A stretch of 64,000 nucleotides of DNA from Thermothelomyces thermophilus ATCC 42464 (taxonomy: Eukaryota; Ascomycota; Sordariomycetes; Sordariales; Chaetomiaceae), in NCBI RefSeq assembly GCF_000226095.1, contig NC_016478.1:3276001-3340000 (forward strand), read 5' to 3'. Of the stretch, positions 26,036 through 38,165 are shown piece after piece. The translations under genes were made by a program, and so were the position numbers. A model generated the notes under the pieces. It was not told the DNA's origin. It saw only the letters and a program-made list of their open reading frames with translations, and made no database searches. The stretch's first letter is position 1, and every line of letters begins with the position of its first letter.

Positions 26036-29000
26036 CGATGCCCCTCCTTTAAGGCTTTCGACCCGAAAGCCCTCTTAGGCCGTTTTAAATAGCGCTAATA
26101 ACCCTTTGCTTATAAGTACTACATTCTTCTTATTTCCATATTATGGTTACTATATTGACAAAATGCTAATAGAGAAACGGAAGTTATATTCTATACGTTA
26201 CCGTGCTTCCCTTGCTTAGAACATTGCTAAGAACGGTTTTATCGTTATACCTTGCTCTTGGTACGCGTTATAAGGCCTCGTCTATAAAATAATCACGCGT
26301 ACGAAGTATTACGAAGCCTACGTTCGTCGAGGTCGTTCTTACGATAGCTCTAGTATACCGCTTTCTTCCTATAAGCACGTCTCCTTTTTTTTTTTAAATG
26401 TGATTCCTAATGTTCGTTCTAGTAGATTGTATTCTCTAGGAGTAATGTCGTATTAAGGATGCTAAATGTCGTGCCAAACTTAAGCTAGATAAATCCTAAT
26501 GCCGTCTAGAAAAAGCCTAGCACGAGTTATCCGAAAAGCTTATATAGCTCCGGCGTCTTCGTTAATGGAAGGAGTTTTTAGTAGAGAAAGGTACTAATAT
26601 AGTAGTATATAGTCTGTCGACCTTAGACAAGTTAGAGAAGGTTAAGCGGCAAGAGGCGCCTACTATACCCTTATTATAGATTAATGATACCATCAATGCT
26701 ATCGACTAGGGCGCTATCTTTAGTTCTGTCCTAGGTTTTCCTTTGGTTGATCCGGGTTCTACTGGTAGAACTATTCTAGTTTCTTAGGGTAATTTAAATT
26801 CTTAACTAGTTTCTATAAGTTATCCTCTAGTCTAAAATCAAGCTATTTAACCAGATACTATAGTTCCCTATTAATGATACGTAAATCTAGAATTTCTTTG
26901 ATATCCTATTCTTCCTCTTTGTCCTCTACTTCGATGTTTATAGTAATTTTAACATTCTTCGGCGCTAGTTCGAGAAGTGAAATATGAAAAACATCTGTCC
27001 GTAATTGTATAGATGATGGTAACGATAGTCGGTAGTTAGATGTCGAAATTTATTCCTTGATAATGAAGGGTCTAACCTTCTTAAAGTCTAGCTTTGTACT
27101 TAGTCGTTTAGTTTGTAAGTTTCGTATGATTAGGTAGACTTTGTCTCCCTTCTCTAGGTAAGGTCCCTTGAGCCTATATTTGTTATAGTAGTTCTTAATT
27201 CTAGTTCTAATAAACTTAAGTTTATTTTTAAGCTTCTTATATAGTATATATATTTGTTTTACTTTGATTATTACTCTCGGCACTATAACCTCTAGTCCTT
27301 GCCTAAGGTCTACTTTATATCTATAGTTTGTAAAGAACGGTATAACTTTAGTTATTTCCGTTAGCGTTATATTATAAGCAAGTTATACTATTAGTAATAG
27401 CATGACCTAGTCGTCTTGCTAATAGTTAACGTAAGAATAGAGGTACTACTTAATAACTTGGTTTAGTCGCTCTATTTGTCTATTAGTCTATAGGTAATAT
27501 GCCGTTGATAGCTTGCTGTTAACGCCTAATCGTTATATTAACGCTTGCTAGAACTTTAATACGAACTTGGTGTCTCTATCGGTGATCTATTCCTATGGCT
27601 AAGCGTACACTAATACGACTTACCGATAGATTACGTCTACTAGCTGTTTAGCTATCTAGGACTCCTTGTAGGGAAAGAAGTATACCTATTTAGTTAGGTA
27701 ATCTACTATAGTAAGAATACTATTATAGATTACCCCTATGGCCGTGTCCTTAGATTCTAGCAGTTTCGTAATAAAGTCTATTATAACTAAACTCTATAGT
27801 TTGTTAGCTGTTAGCAATGGCTAAAGTAGCCTATATAGCTTATATCGTGCCGTTTTACTTCGATTATAGATGTTATAGCTCTATATAACTTCCTTAACTT
27901 ATATCGTTAGCTATAGAAAGTTATAATATTTCTTGACTTGTGTAACAGTCTTTGTAACTCCTTTATATCCTCCGAGTTTCAATTCGTAGAGTTCTCGAAT
28001 CATTCGTAGCTATTGATCCCTATCGTAGATATATGCTTTGCCTCGGTACCAGAGTTTCCTATCTTTTTCTTCTACTCCGTTAGGTACCACTAGTCCAGGT
28101 GTTACTTGATACCGTGCCTTGTTAATCCTTTCTTCTCGAAAGATTACGTAACATTCTAGGAACGAGTCAAGTAGATCATCTTCTACAGGTGTCTACGTTT
28201 TATAATGTAGTATTCTGTCTATTTGTTCCTTAAATAATGGTAGCGTTATTTCTATTTATCCTTCTGTATAATCTATTTATTGGCTTAAGGCGTCTGCTTA
28301 TATATTCTCTTTGCCCTTCTTATAGCAGATCTTAAAATTAAATTCTATAAGAAATTCTACCTATTATATTTGTCGTCTGTTAAGCTCCTTTGTCGTTATA
28401 AAGTACTATAAATTCTTATAATCTATATATACTTATACTAGTTTGATCGTACTACTAAGGTATAGTTACTATTCTTTAAAAGCTTTGACAATTATAAGTA
28501 GTTCCTTGTCATAGATCGGATAATTAAGATATAGTCCATTAAGCTTCTTTAAAAAGAAGGCTATAGGATGTAGCTTCCCTTGTTTGTCTTGTTATCCTAA
28601 TTGTCCTCCGATAGCGTAGTCTAAAGCGTCCGTTTCTACCTTAAATAGCTTCTTAGGGTCTAGTAGTATTAGTACTAGATCTTTAGTAATGGCGTCATAG
28701 ATCTATATAAATGCTTGCTCGTATTACTCTTCCTATTAGAATTTAGCGTTCTTCTTAGTAAGTTCGTATAAAGGTCGTACGATCGCTCTAAAGTTCCTAA
28801 TGAATATCTAGTAGAAGTTTATAAACCTGATGAAACTTCGTACTTCTATGACTAACGTCGGTTATAGCTAATCCTTAATAGCTTTAACCTTTAAGGGTTC
28901 TATCCGGATTTGTCCTAGGGATATTTTATATCCTAAAAATATTGTTTTTCTAATGTAGAATTCGCTCTTTTTCTTGTTAACTAATAGCTTGTATATATAT

Positions 29001-32000
29001 AACGCGTCTAGTATTGCTTTTACGTACTTCTAGTGTTTGTCTATTGTTTTAGAGAAGATAAGTATATTATCGAGATAATATACTATAAATTTGTCAAGAA
29101 AGGGTTAGATAGCTTGATTAATTAGGGCTTAGAACGTTATTAGCGTATTTGTTAGTCTAAATGGCATGATAAGGTACTTGTAGTGGCTATAGGGTATCCT
29201 AAAGGCCGTTTTCTACTTGTTGCCTTCTTTGATCCGTATATAGTTATAGGCCAATAGTAAGTTAAGACGTATAAAATATTAGGCTCCTACTAACTAATCT
29301 TAGAGTTATAAGATTAGTAGTAATAGGTATCGGTTTTTCACGGTCTATTCGTTAAGTTACCGATAGTCAATATATAACTATAGCTTTCTATCTTTCTTAG
29401 GTACAAATAAGATTAGGTAGCTTACTAGCGATATTAACAGGCAAATATATCCTCTTCGAAGGTTCTCCTCTAAATATCGCTTAAGTTCTTTGTTCTATGT
29501 CTAGCTTATATAATAAATCTTAAAGAACTTTAGTCATGCTCCTTCCTTAAGTTTGATCTCGTAATCCTATAGGCCATGCTCTAGTAGTCCTTCTAGATAC
29601 TTCGGTTCGAATGCTAGGTATTCTTTATATTCCTTCGATACTTCCCTAGTCTTATCTCGTCTCTTGACTTTCCAATAATATACGAACTTGGTTCTATCTA
29701 TAGCGATATTAGCGATTTCTCCTATCTTAACCTACTACTCTAGTTATAGTGCTCCGTATTCGTTAACGGAGAGAATAGCTATCGGCAGTTTAGCTCGTTC
29801 CTCCTATCGTAATGTCAGTGTCGTTATGCTACTTCTTCTAGAGTCTATAATAGTCTACCTACTACTGTCTGTCTCTTACGGTAGATCCGTAGGATATGCC
29901 TTCCCTTAAGCATCGTCCGCTTACGATCCTTATATACTCCCTATCTTACTAGTCGAATACGACTCCGTTTGGGGTTATAGGTAGCTACTATTCTTCTAGC
30001 TAATATCTAGGTTATAATCTTTATACTATGGTAACCCTAATATTATATCTTTATTATTACCTATATCTACGATGCTAAATATAACTATTATAGTCTTCCT
30101 TGCTATAGTGATGTCAATTGGTTTAGTCTCCCTATATACCTATTATATCGGAAATAGCCCTTTAACTATGCTATACTTCCGCTTCATTCTCTAGGGTATC
30201 TATAGCTAATTTATAAGCGTCGGCGAAATTAGGTTTATCTCTACTCTACTATCTATTAGTATAAGCATTTCGTGCTATCTCTATTATGCTATTATCAATA
30301 GTCGCTTGTCTTGCTACTATTGTTTAAAGATTATAGCGATTTCCTATGTTTTTGCTAGGAGGTCTCGATATAGTAGTTTCTTATGCTAATTCCTCCTATA
30401 CTATACTACTACTTACCACTATATAGGTGTTAATAGTTTTTAAGCCCCTCGAAGGGCCCTGACCTATTTCTTAGGTTAGTGCTAACCTCTTCGGTTGTTC
30501 AGCTAATAGTAGCTTCGTTAATCGTGCTTATTTTCATAAGCCATTAAGTGCTTATATCTTCCTACTATTAGGTCCGTTCTACTTTTCATTATACGTGCTA
30601 TAGCTTTATCTAAAGCTCCTAGATCTGCGATTTCTTTTCGTCCGTGTGGTAGAGGCAGTCGTTACTCCGGCACGAGTCTTATATATCTCGTCCTATTCTA
30701 CAGTGCCTAGGCTAGGCTCGTTTTGGTACTACTATAATGCCTTCTAGATCGCGGGCTTCGATCTTCTAGAGCAATTCGGCCGCTCTATTTCCTATATCAT
30801 AGACCTATTTCACAAGGCGGAGGCTTCTATTCTTATTTCCTTATCAGGTTGGCTAGTAATTGTTTTCGAATTTGTCGCGAAAGTGGTATCGGCATTTATA
30901 TAATATATATTAGAACTAGGGCACTTATATATATACCTCGTGTCGCGGGTATAGTTATATAGCGTTGCCTAGAAGGTATTAGAATTCTTTTCTAAATCCT
31001 TCTTACTATATATAGACTATAGGTACTCCAATACTAAGGTAAGAGTGTTTCTTCTAGTAGTTTTCCCACATACGTTTATTTTTTCCGCGGTTTATATATA
31101 TAAACTAGTATTTAGGGTTCTATATATTATAGCTAAGTTACTAATCATTAAAATGCTCGGTATAGCTATCAGGCCTATCGTATATCATAGGCTATTCCCC
31201 TTTAATAGTTTCTACGATACGTTAGAGTTCCCTTATCTCGTCTCTTATCTTATCGCTCTACTAGGTAAGTCAAATTAAGCGTCTATCCTATTCGCGTAGT
31301 TCCGTATTAAGCCAGAAAACTTCATTATAATACTATTCGATTTGTTCCTATTAGGTCTAGGTCTTTCGATTCCTTAGGTATCAGTCGTCTACAATCTATC
31401 CTACCTCTATATAACTATAAAACCTCACTACCTTAGGGCTAGGAGAATCGAAATTAGTGGTATATACTCTCCTACCGTATCCTATTTAGCAAGACCTATC
31501 TCTAGGTCTACCGTAACTAGTTCGGAGTACGGTGCTTGTTTGTCTTTACTATCGCTATTATATCCGAGACTATCTGTATTACTATCCCTATCTTTGTAGC
31601 TTATAGCCGCTACTTCGATAACATCCTTAGTATTTTTATCGATAGCCGTAATTTCCTTTCTAGGGACCGTTTTCTACTCTTTCTTTAGGCTTTAATATTC
31701 TCGCTTATAATGCCCTTTCTTTCTATAATTATAGTAGATAATATTAGACTTGTCTTTAGTCGTCTTCTTTTAGTCCTACTTCTATGTTATATCTATATCT
31801 ATAGCTTTAGGATATATTCTATATAAGGTGCTAATATATATTTGTTTTTTCTTGTCGTTAGCCTTAACTATAGTTCTATTTATTCGACCTCGTTTCTATT
31901 ACTCTTATATATAGAGTTAATTATCGATTCTAATAGCCTATATAATATATTTATCTAAGGTCTTAGGCTGGTTATACTTATATAGCTTATTTTTAACCTT

Positions 32001-32705
32001 TTCCTTTAAGCTATTATAGAATAGTTATATTAATACCTTATTATTAAGCTAAGACTTAAGTATATTTTATCTAAACTATATAGCATAAGAGGCTACTAAC
32101 TTAGTCTATTAAAGACTAGTAAGTCTTTCTTATATATAAATCTTCTTATCTTTATTACTAAAAACCTTCTAAAGCTCTTCTTCAAAACGGTCGTAAGATC
32201 AAAAGACTACCTATATAAACATGTCTTAGTCGTCTTTGTCTTCCTTAGTAAGATAGTCGTTCTATATAGGCTCAAACTATCTAAATGCCTTGCCCTCTAG
32301 TCTTGTAGCTATATAGAGGACTTTAGCTTTATCGTCCGGAAACTTATTGTCATTAAGCCAGAAGTAGGATTAGAGGTTTGTTAGGAATCTTATAAGATCC
32401 TCTTTAGTTCTTCTATATTTACTAGGTAGTTTAATCTTAATATAGCTTACTTTGGCGCCTTTAAGTGCCTTAATTTTGGTATAAGCCTTATTAACTAGCT
32501 TCTATAAGTACTTTTCGCTATTCTCGAGTTCCTTAATCTAAGCTTAAGCAACCTTATCTCTCTAGTCTAACTCTTAAATCTACTACTAGAGTTAACTAAG
32601 CTAGGCAAGCAGCTATTCGGCCGTAACGTTAGTAGCTATATCGATGTCAAGGTCGAAATTACCTTTGTCCTAAACTATAATAGAACAAAGGGAGTGATAG
32701 TAACG

Positions 32706-33153
32706 TATAACGAACCTAGCTTAGACTTCTTCTAAAAGGGTTTAGACGAAGGTAAATTAAGCAAGACAAATGTATAGGTTGTCTAAGGGATTCGGTAAAG
32801 CTAAAGGGTTTATAATAACACTAGAGTTATCTCTTATAGTAGTTAGCAATGCTTAGTATAAGTACTATGATTATAGGTTACTATTATTAGTAAACTCCTA
32901 GAGTCTATTATAATAAGTAACTAGCTAGCTATATATATATAATTATCTGTCCTTCTTTAATAGTTATCACTAGTACCATTTCTCCTTTTGCTCCGTGATT
33001 CCGTGTTGTTGACGGTAATATGTTATTATTACTAGTGAAGACCTTAGTCTTGGTAGTGATAATCTTCTGATTGGTCCGTTAAGTGATTGGCTGTCGGAAT
33101 GTCCCGCGTCCTAGCTGTAGCCTGCCGGGCCGTCTATGTGCTTATCTGTGACA
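32706..33153 (-). repeat. 5' LTR of G5 (448 bp)
   Basis: It is the partner of 25588-26035 and is followed by tgtta, the RIP-altered copy of the left target site. Confidence 0.9.
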
Positions 33154-34550
33154 TGTTAACTAAGTAGGTTATACTATATAAGTCTAGTAGAGTGCTTTCT
33201 AAAAGAGGATAGTATCGTAAAGCGATTATATTAAATGCCTTATAATAAGTCAAGAGCTTGCTAAGTAGCTAAGGGCTAATAATTAATATATTAAGGGAAC
33301 TAGGGTATCTTACCCCTAACTACCTAAAATAGGATAGCTCCCCCCTACTTAGTAATAAGTTAATTTTTTAGTCTAGCCTACTTTAGCTTATCGAGCTCCT
33401 AGCAAATCCTCTTATACTCCTTATTAGAAAGGTATAAGCGTTACTTATTACTATAGATAGCTTACTTAAGCATATAATAGTCTACTAGATCCTATAGATA
33501 TCTTAGACGCTTATAGGGATATCTCGTATTACGCTATTAACCGCTATAAGAGTCTTTATACGAGTCTCTACCTCTCTCCTTACCGCTCTTCTAAGCTATA
33601 GGAAGTGTTAGTATATAAGTTATCAAGAAGATTCTATACTTCCGAGAGACTCTAGGTTATATATCGTTATTAATTAAGATCTTGGCTATTATAATAAGGG
33701 TATTAAGCTCTAGAAGTAGCTATCCTATACTATTAGCAAGCTTGATTTCTATCCTCTTATTTACTACCTAGGTTAGCAAGATACGTATAGCGATAGCATT
33801 AAGAAAGGTATAAAGTCTTTATATACCCTATACTTCTAGGATATCGTATTAGATAGCTTACTAGAAGGCGATATTAAAGTTATAAATCTAGTGCTATAGA
33901 TTAACTCCTAAACGCTTAGCTATGTCAAGACTAGCTATATATTATATTATAACTATTATATAAAGTATTACGATAGATAGTATAAGTATAGAGTAAAGCG
34001 CCTAGATAATCCCCCTAATAAGGTTAATATCCTTCTTCTTATATACTTTTATAGCTTTATAAAGTTTAGGATCTATAATATATACTAGCTAATATTATAG
34101 CTATCTTATCCGCTTACTAATGTCTATAGTATATATGATATCTTTATAAAAGAAGTCTTATAATTATATAAATTTAGCTATAACGGCTATATTAGAAGGT
34201 ATCAAATCTATAGATATTAAAGGTAATAATCCTTCTATAAGTTATTCCTAAGAAGCTAGGATAAGGTTATCTCTAGCTTACTTATAGGTTAGGCGCTATA
34301 GAACTTCTAGATCTAGCTCGTAGTCGCTATTAGGGTTAACAAATCCCTATATACCAATAAATTTAGCCTATAACTATAGTTCGATATACTACAAGTTCTA
34401 GGAACTAGGCCCTATAAGGTATATAGAAGTCTTAACTAGGATCTCAGATATAATAGACAGAAGCATCGTTAAAAGTATATTAAAGCAGGGTAAGAGAGTT
34501 CGTAATAGAGGAAGCTACTACTAATATTAAAGATACGTCGGCAGAGGAGT
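33154..34550 (-). mobile_element. Probable Ty1/Copia fossil, piece 3 (protease start/gag side), right limit unclear
   Basis: The left end continues piece 2 across the G5 target site, and the minus strand just right of it resembles the start of a Copia protease followed by gag-like Lys/Glu-rich sequence to about 33,420. Beyond that, to about 34,550, the DNA is AT-rich and RIP-like, but I recognise no domain on either strand; it could be Copia gag and 5' LTR or another element. No 5' LTR could be defined. It is broken throughout. Confidence 0.5.
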
Positions 34551-34771
34551 AGTTAAGGCACCGGGCTTATAACTACTAAATGTAGTGATAAGCTTCCTAG
34601 AGCATTGAAAGTAGTGTCTATAGTAGGTAGCTGTACGAAGGAAAGAGTGCCTTGTTCAAGCTATCTACAAAGGAGACAAAACGAGTGGTATTTATAGACA
34701 AAGGGACTAGCTAATGCGTTGAACAGCCTTATATAGCTGTGGCAAACGTGTGGCTAATACGCTTGGAAGCT
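34551..34771. other. Transition from RIP-degraded to GC-rich DNA
   Basis: About 220 bases of mixed composition carry no recognised coding sequence. Base composition rises sharply at the right end. A 7-bp inverted repeat with a 4-base spacer (GGAAGCT/AGCTTCC, about 34,767-34,784) sits on the border. Confidence 0.5.
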
Positions 34772-35005
34772 CTATAGCTTCCGATAATGTGGGAACTTGG
34801 ACGTCGACGACGACGATAGAGGCTGGTGCCAGAAGAGAAACAGCACGGCCAGCCCGGCGGCTAGCAGGTAAGGATAATACGGTACCGAAGCCGGCAGGGC
34901 GCCGAGCGTGGCGGCAGGGCCCGAGATTGGGAAGCCGAAGCCCCCTAACGGGCCCGATGGCCCGGACGGGGCCGCGGAAGAGGGAGGAGGGCTGTGGTCG
35001 GCCAT
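34772..35005 (-). pseudogene. 5' head of a membrane-protein gene cut off at the transposon border
   Basis: A 77-codon reading frame starts at 35005 with MADHSPPPSS. It has a Ser/Pro/Gly-rich N-terminus and one strong hydrophobic segment at about residues 44-60 (PYLLAAGLAVLFLFW), followed by a Ser-rich turn. Codon use is GC-rich and gene-like. The frame stops exactly where the AT-rich block begins, so the rest of the gene seems lost or mutated beyond recognition. Upstream (right) lies a TATA-like run at about 35,190-35,203 and a pyrimidine-rich leader on the minus strand, as expected of a promoter. No family was recognised. It could also be a chance open frame. Confidence 0.45.
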
Positions 35006-35791
35006 GGAGGATAGCGTAGCGAGTAACTAATAACCTTTAGGCTTGGTCCCCGTGGTGCTAGCCCGCTGCAGGAGAGGGAATGGAATTCAAAAACAGGCAG
35101 AAGGGCGAAGAAGAGAAGGGATGAAGTTGGTGACGAGCTCCCTTGGGAGAGCAGGAAGAAAACTAGAACTTGGGGCGGCTTTTGCTTTTTATATATATAT
35201 ACCTACGTAGATTCCTCGCTCTCTAAGATCTCCGGAGCACCCCTGCAATACTCCGCGCACCAGACTTGGAAGTCCAGTCTCTGGCAAATGCTTCTCCTCC
35301 CCTTTGGTCGCTACCCATCGCGCCCAGTTCCCGGCCGCTTTTGGGCAACGGCAACCCCATCCATACGCAGCAGTGTACGGCACCTTTGACAATTCACCCG
35401 TCCTCTCTTGACCTCACATGGGTCCGACGATGCAACTGTGGTGTTGTTGGTGATTGGATCATTGTAGCTCCGGAGGGCAACCTGCGGGGCCGAATGCTTC
35501 GCTGAGGCTGCGGAATCCCAAGTGCCGGTTTGGAGGGGTATTCGCTGCATAACACTGCACAAATGGCACAAAGGTGCGAGAATCTGCACAAATCTGTGCA
35601 TAACTCGGCCCTTATGCATTTTATTCACCATTTATGCAGGTGCACCAATAGCGTGCGTTTCTTCGATTAATTACCTGACCTCAACCACCTCGCCTACTAA
35701 TTAGTGAATCCATCGAGAGCCAAAAAATCAAAGCATCTGTCATCGATCAGTTACTACCAAGTCGAATCATTGATGCGGGAAGCGCAGCAAG
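35006..35791. other. Intergenic, 786 bp
   Basis: It holds the likely promoter of the truncated gene on the left (TATA-like run about 35,190-35,203, minus strand) and the promoter of the regulator gene on the right. Between 35,545 and 35,640 TGCA-type motifs recur, with an inverted repeat TGCATAA/TTATGCA (about 35,597-35,618). Several short open frames overlap on both strands; none looks like a gene. Confidence 0.5.
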
Positions 35792-37760
35792 ATGCAGTTT
35801 GAGTTTGTCGACAACAGCTCCATTGACAGAGCGACAAGACGGCGGATCCGGAGACGAGCAGCCGAGGGCCGCAACGCGGGGAGAAAGCTCTCGAGGCCGT
35901 CCCGGAAAGCCGCATTTGCAAATAATATGGCGACGGTGAGGCCATTCCCGGTCCATGCCCGACTGCCACGGAGCGCAGGCCCCCATGATTGCCAGCCGCC
36001 CGCGGATAGCAATGGTAGCAGCAGTGTTGGCGGTATTAGCTGTGTTAACACTCCTGTCTCGCCCTCGCCCGTCGTCGACCTTGGGTCTCCCCATTCGGCC
36101 ATCAGTCCGCTCCCAGCCCACTTGCGTCGCCATGCCCCCGGATACGAGGGATCCGCCCTGATCCAATCAGGTAAGTTCATGAGCTTTATGTTTTCTTTGA
36201 TTAATTAATTACGTGACTGGAACGGCCGTGTATTGTTAGATGTTAGATCACCGGTAGCTGATTTGTGTTCTCTTCTTTTTGTCTTGGAGTCGTCTCTTTT
36301 TTGATTGGGATCCGACACGCTCCCGAACTGGATCGAGTCCTCGACTACAGCTCGGAGTCCCGGTCTAAATGGGTCGAGCCCATTTTCTTTGACGAAGCTT
36401 GTAAGTAAAAGAAGCTGTTGTCTAAACCGAGAACAACGACATGGGGTCTGTGTTCTGCTCGATGCTCAACATAAGTGATAATTAACTTCCCTTACCCCCG
36501 GGTCTCCAGACTTCCACGGAGCGGTCGCCGTATACCTATCTTACAGGACCCGTACTTTCCCGCCTCCGTACCACTGCCGGGCCCCCCAAGACCTGTCAAG
36601 CTCCCAGACGCGCCACCTCTGCCGCGCCCTCCGTCTGATCAACAGTCGGCTCTCGAGGGAACACGCGGCCTCGAATGAGAACTTGATTGCCGTCATGATC
36701 CTGGGCTTGTATGAGCGTCAGCAGGGTGCCTATCACCGCGGACTCGTGCATCTTACTGGGCTGGAGCGCATGATCCAGCTGCGCGGTGGTCTCGCCGCCT
36801 TGACCAGGAGCAAGTCCGGCCTGGCCCGCAAGGTATTCAGGTAATTAGGTTTCTCGTTTCCCTCCGCGGTCTCCGTATTGCCCCATAATTATCTAATGAT
36901 TTGCCTACCTATCTATTATTCATTTATCAAACCATATTTTTTTTTTTCCAAACCACAGATCCGACATTGAATGCTCCCTCCACCTCGGCACGCCCACGCG
37001 CTTCGCTCTGGACCAAGTCGAACCGCTCCTGTCCGTTAACGCCCTCACGCCGTCCCGGATTTCGGTCTTCCTCGATGACACCGCAGGCGGCTCCTATTAC
37101 CCCGCATCCTCCTCTTCCAACTCTCTCTTCCTCCTCAACCTCCTCCTCCGCGACGCCACCCAGATCGCCCGCCTCCTCACCGCTGCCGTCGCCGCCGCCG
37201 CCGCCGCCGCCGCCGCCATCACCGCCTCGGCAACAGCCTCCCATGATCCTCCTGGCACAGCAGCAGCAGCAGCAACCACGACAACGACGACAACGACGAT
37301 GACGACGGCGACGACGGCAACAGCGACAACCTGCAGACTGAGCAGTGCCTCCGTGCACGACACCTTCATCCTGCTGGGATACCGCGTCCAGGCCGTCGCC
37401 TCCTCCCTCCACCTCCTCCAGGCCCCCTTGCTCCCGCGCGCGGGGGCGGAGGAGGCGGAGGAGGAGCATCAACGAAAACGCTTTATTAACCCCGCCACCA
37501 GCACCAACCCGACGAATGACGAAGGTGCACATGTCAACAACAACAACATTGACAACAGCAGCAGCAGTAGCAGGACGGCCACCGACCCGATCCAGCGGGC
37601 CCTCTGCGCCGGGCTGGCCGCCTTCGTGGGCAGCTTCTTCTGGGCGACCGGCGGCGGCGAGAACCAGTTCCCGGTCCCGTGGCTGGCCGCGTTGGCGAGG
37701 GAGGTGTCGTGGGAGGCGGCAGCGACGACGAGGACGGCGCCGGCCGAGATCGCGCTGTGA
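35792..37760 (+). CDS. Fungal_trans_2-like regulator (4 exons), frame ended early by a TGA
   Basis: Predicted exons are 35792-36170, 36290-36400, 36510-36840 and 36959-37760. The N-terminus MQFEFVDNSSIDRATRRRIR and the later DEA-YFHGAV and MILGLYE...GAYHRGLVHLTGLERMIQLRGG segments match the PF11951 (fungal-specific transcription factor, C6-less) type I know from ascomycetes. There is no zinc cluster. Such proteins are presumed nuclear regulators; the target is unknown. Exon 4 has a low-complexity Ala/Thr run from GCC, CAG and ACG repeats (37,186-37,330). The reading frame meets TGA at 37758-37760, yet the same frame stays open to 38030 and carries the family's C-terminal PWI..LH motif, so about 90 residues seem lost. 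The first intron acceptor (GAG) is weak. An AATAAATAAA-like polyadenylation region lies near 38,140. Confidence 0.7.
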
Positions 37761-38030
37761 GCCCTGCTCGTCTGCGTGTCCGCGGGCGTGTTCGCTGCCG
37801 AGGAGGAGGAAGAGGAGGAGGAGGAGGAGGAGTGGCTGGTGGCCGAGACGAGGGAGCTCGCGGGTGCCCTGGGGCTTGGACCGAGCGGTAGTAGTGGTGG
37901 TGGTGGTGGTAGTGACACGGGCTGGGAACGTGTGCGAGGTCGGATCCTCGCGGCCGGGCTGCCTTGGATCGAGCCGCTGCATGAAAGGAGGACGAGGGCG
38001 CATTGGGGGAGGTGTGTGGGAGGAGTTTGA
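37761..38030 (+). pseudogene. In-frame continuation of the regulator beyond the TGA
   Basis: Ninety codons in the same frame as exon 4 begin with a hydrophobic ALLVCVSAGVFAAE stretch, then a Glu run, then a Gly-rich linker, and end with GRILAAGLPWIEPLHERR. The last part fits the C-terminal end of the Fungal_trans_2 family. It is either translated by TGA readthrough, or dead sequence after a nonsense change, or there is an error in the sequence. The normal stop is at 38028-38030. Confidence 0.6.
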
Positions 38031-38165
38031 CTAAGATGAGAAGGATGTTATAATTACTGCCTGCGATGTACTCGTTCGCAAGCACCCTTCCTGGGTAAGA
38101 GAAAATATAAAATAGAAGCACAAAATGAAGTGAAAAATAAACAATAAATAAAAAAAAGGAGGGAG

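Larger units (their letters stand above)
25588..33153 (-). mobile_element. G5: full-length Ty3/Gypsy chromovirus fossil
   Basis: This is a minus-strand, uninterrupted copy of 7566 bp. LTRs are at 25588-26035 (3') and 32706-33153 (5'). Target duplications are cgtta (25583-25587) and tgtta (33154-33158), differing by one C/T. From right to left it holds 5' LTR, gag from about 32,680, zinc-knuckle region about 31.7 kb, reverse transcriptase (YLDD region about 29069-29080), RNase H, integrase, chromodomain region about 26,770-26,920, antisense-ORF region with a T-tract (about 26388-26397), polypurine tract and 3' LTR. It has dozens of breaks and is strongly AT-shifted. It inserted in the Copia element. 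Confidence 0.92.

Noticed and set aside
1-34550. Short open frames of 60-100 codons in the AT-rich block taken as genes
   Set aside because: They are pieces of degraded LTR elements, repeated at matching positions in several copies, and are best described as parts of those fossils.
36927-38003. 358-codon and other long frames on the minus strand over the regulator gene
   Set aside because: They are driven by GCC/CAG/GAC repeats; the translation is low-complexity Arg/Gly/Val, and the plus-strand family motifs explain the region.
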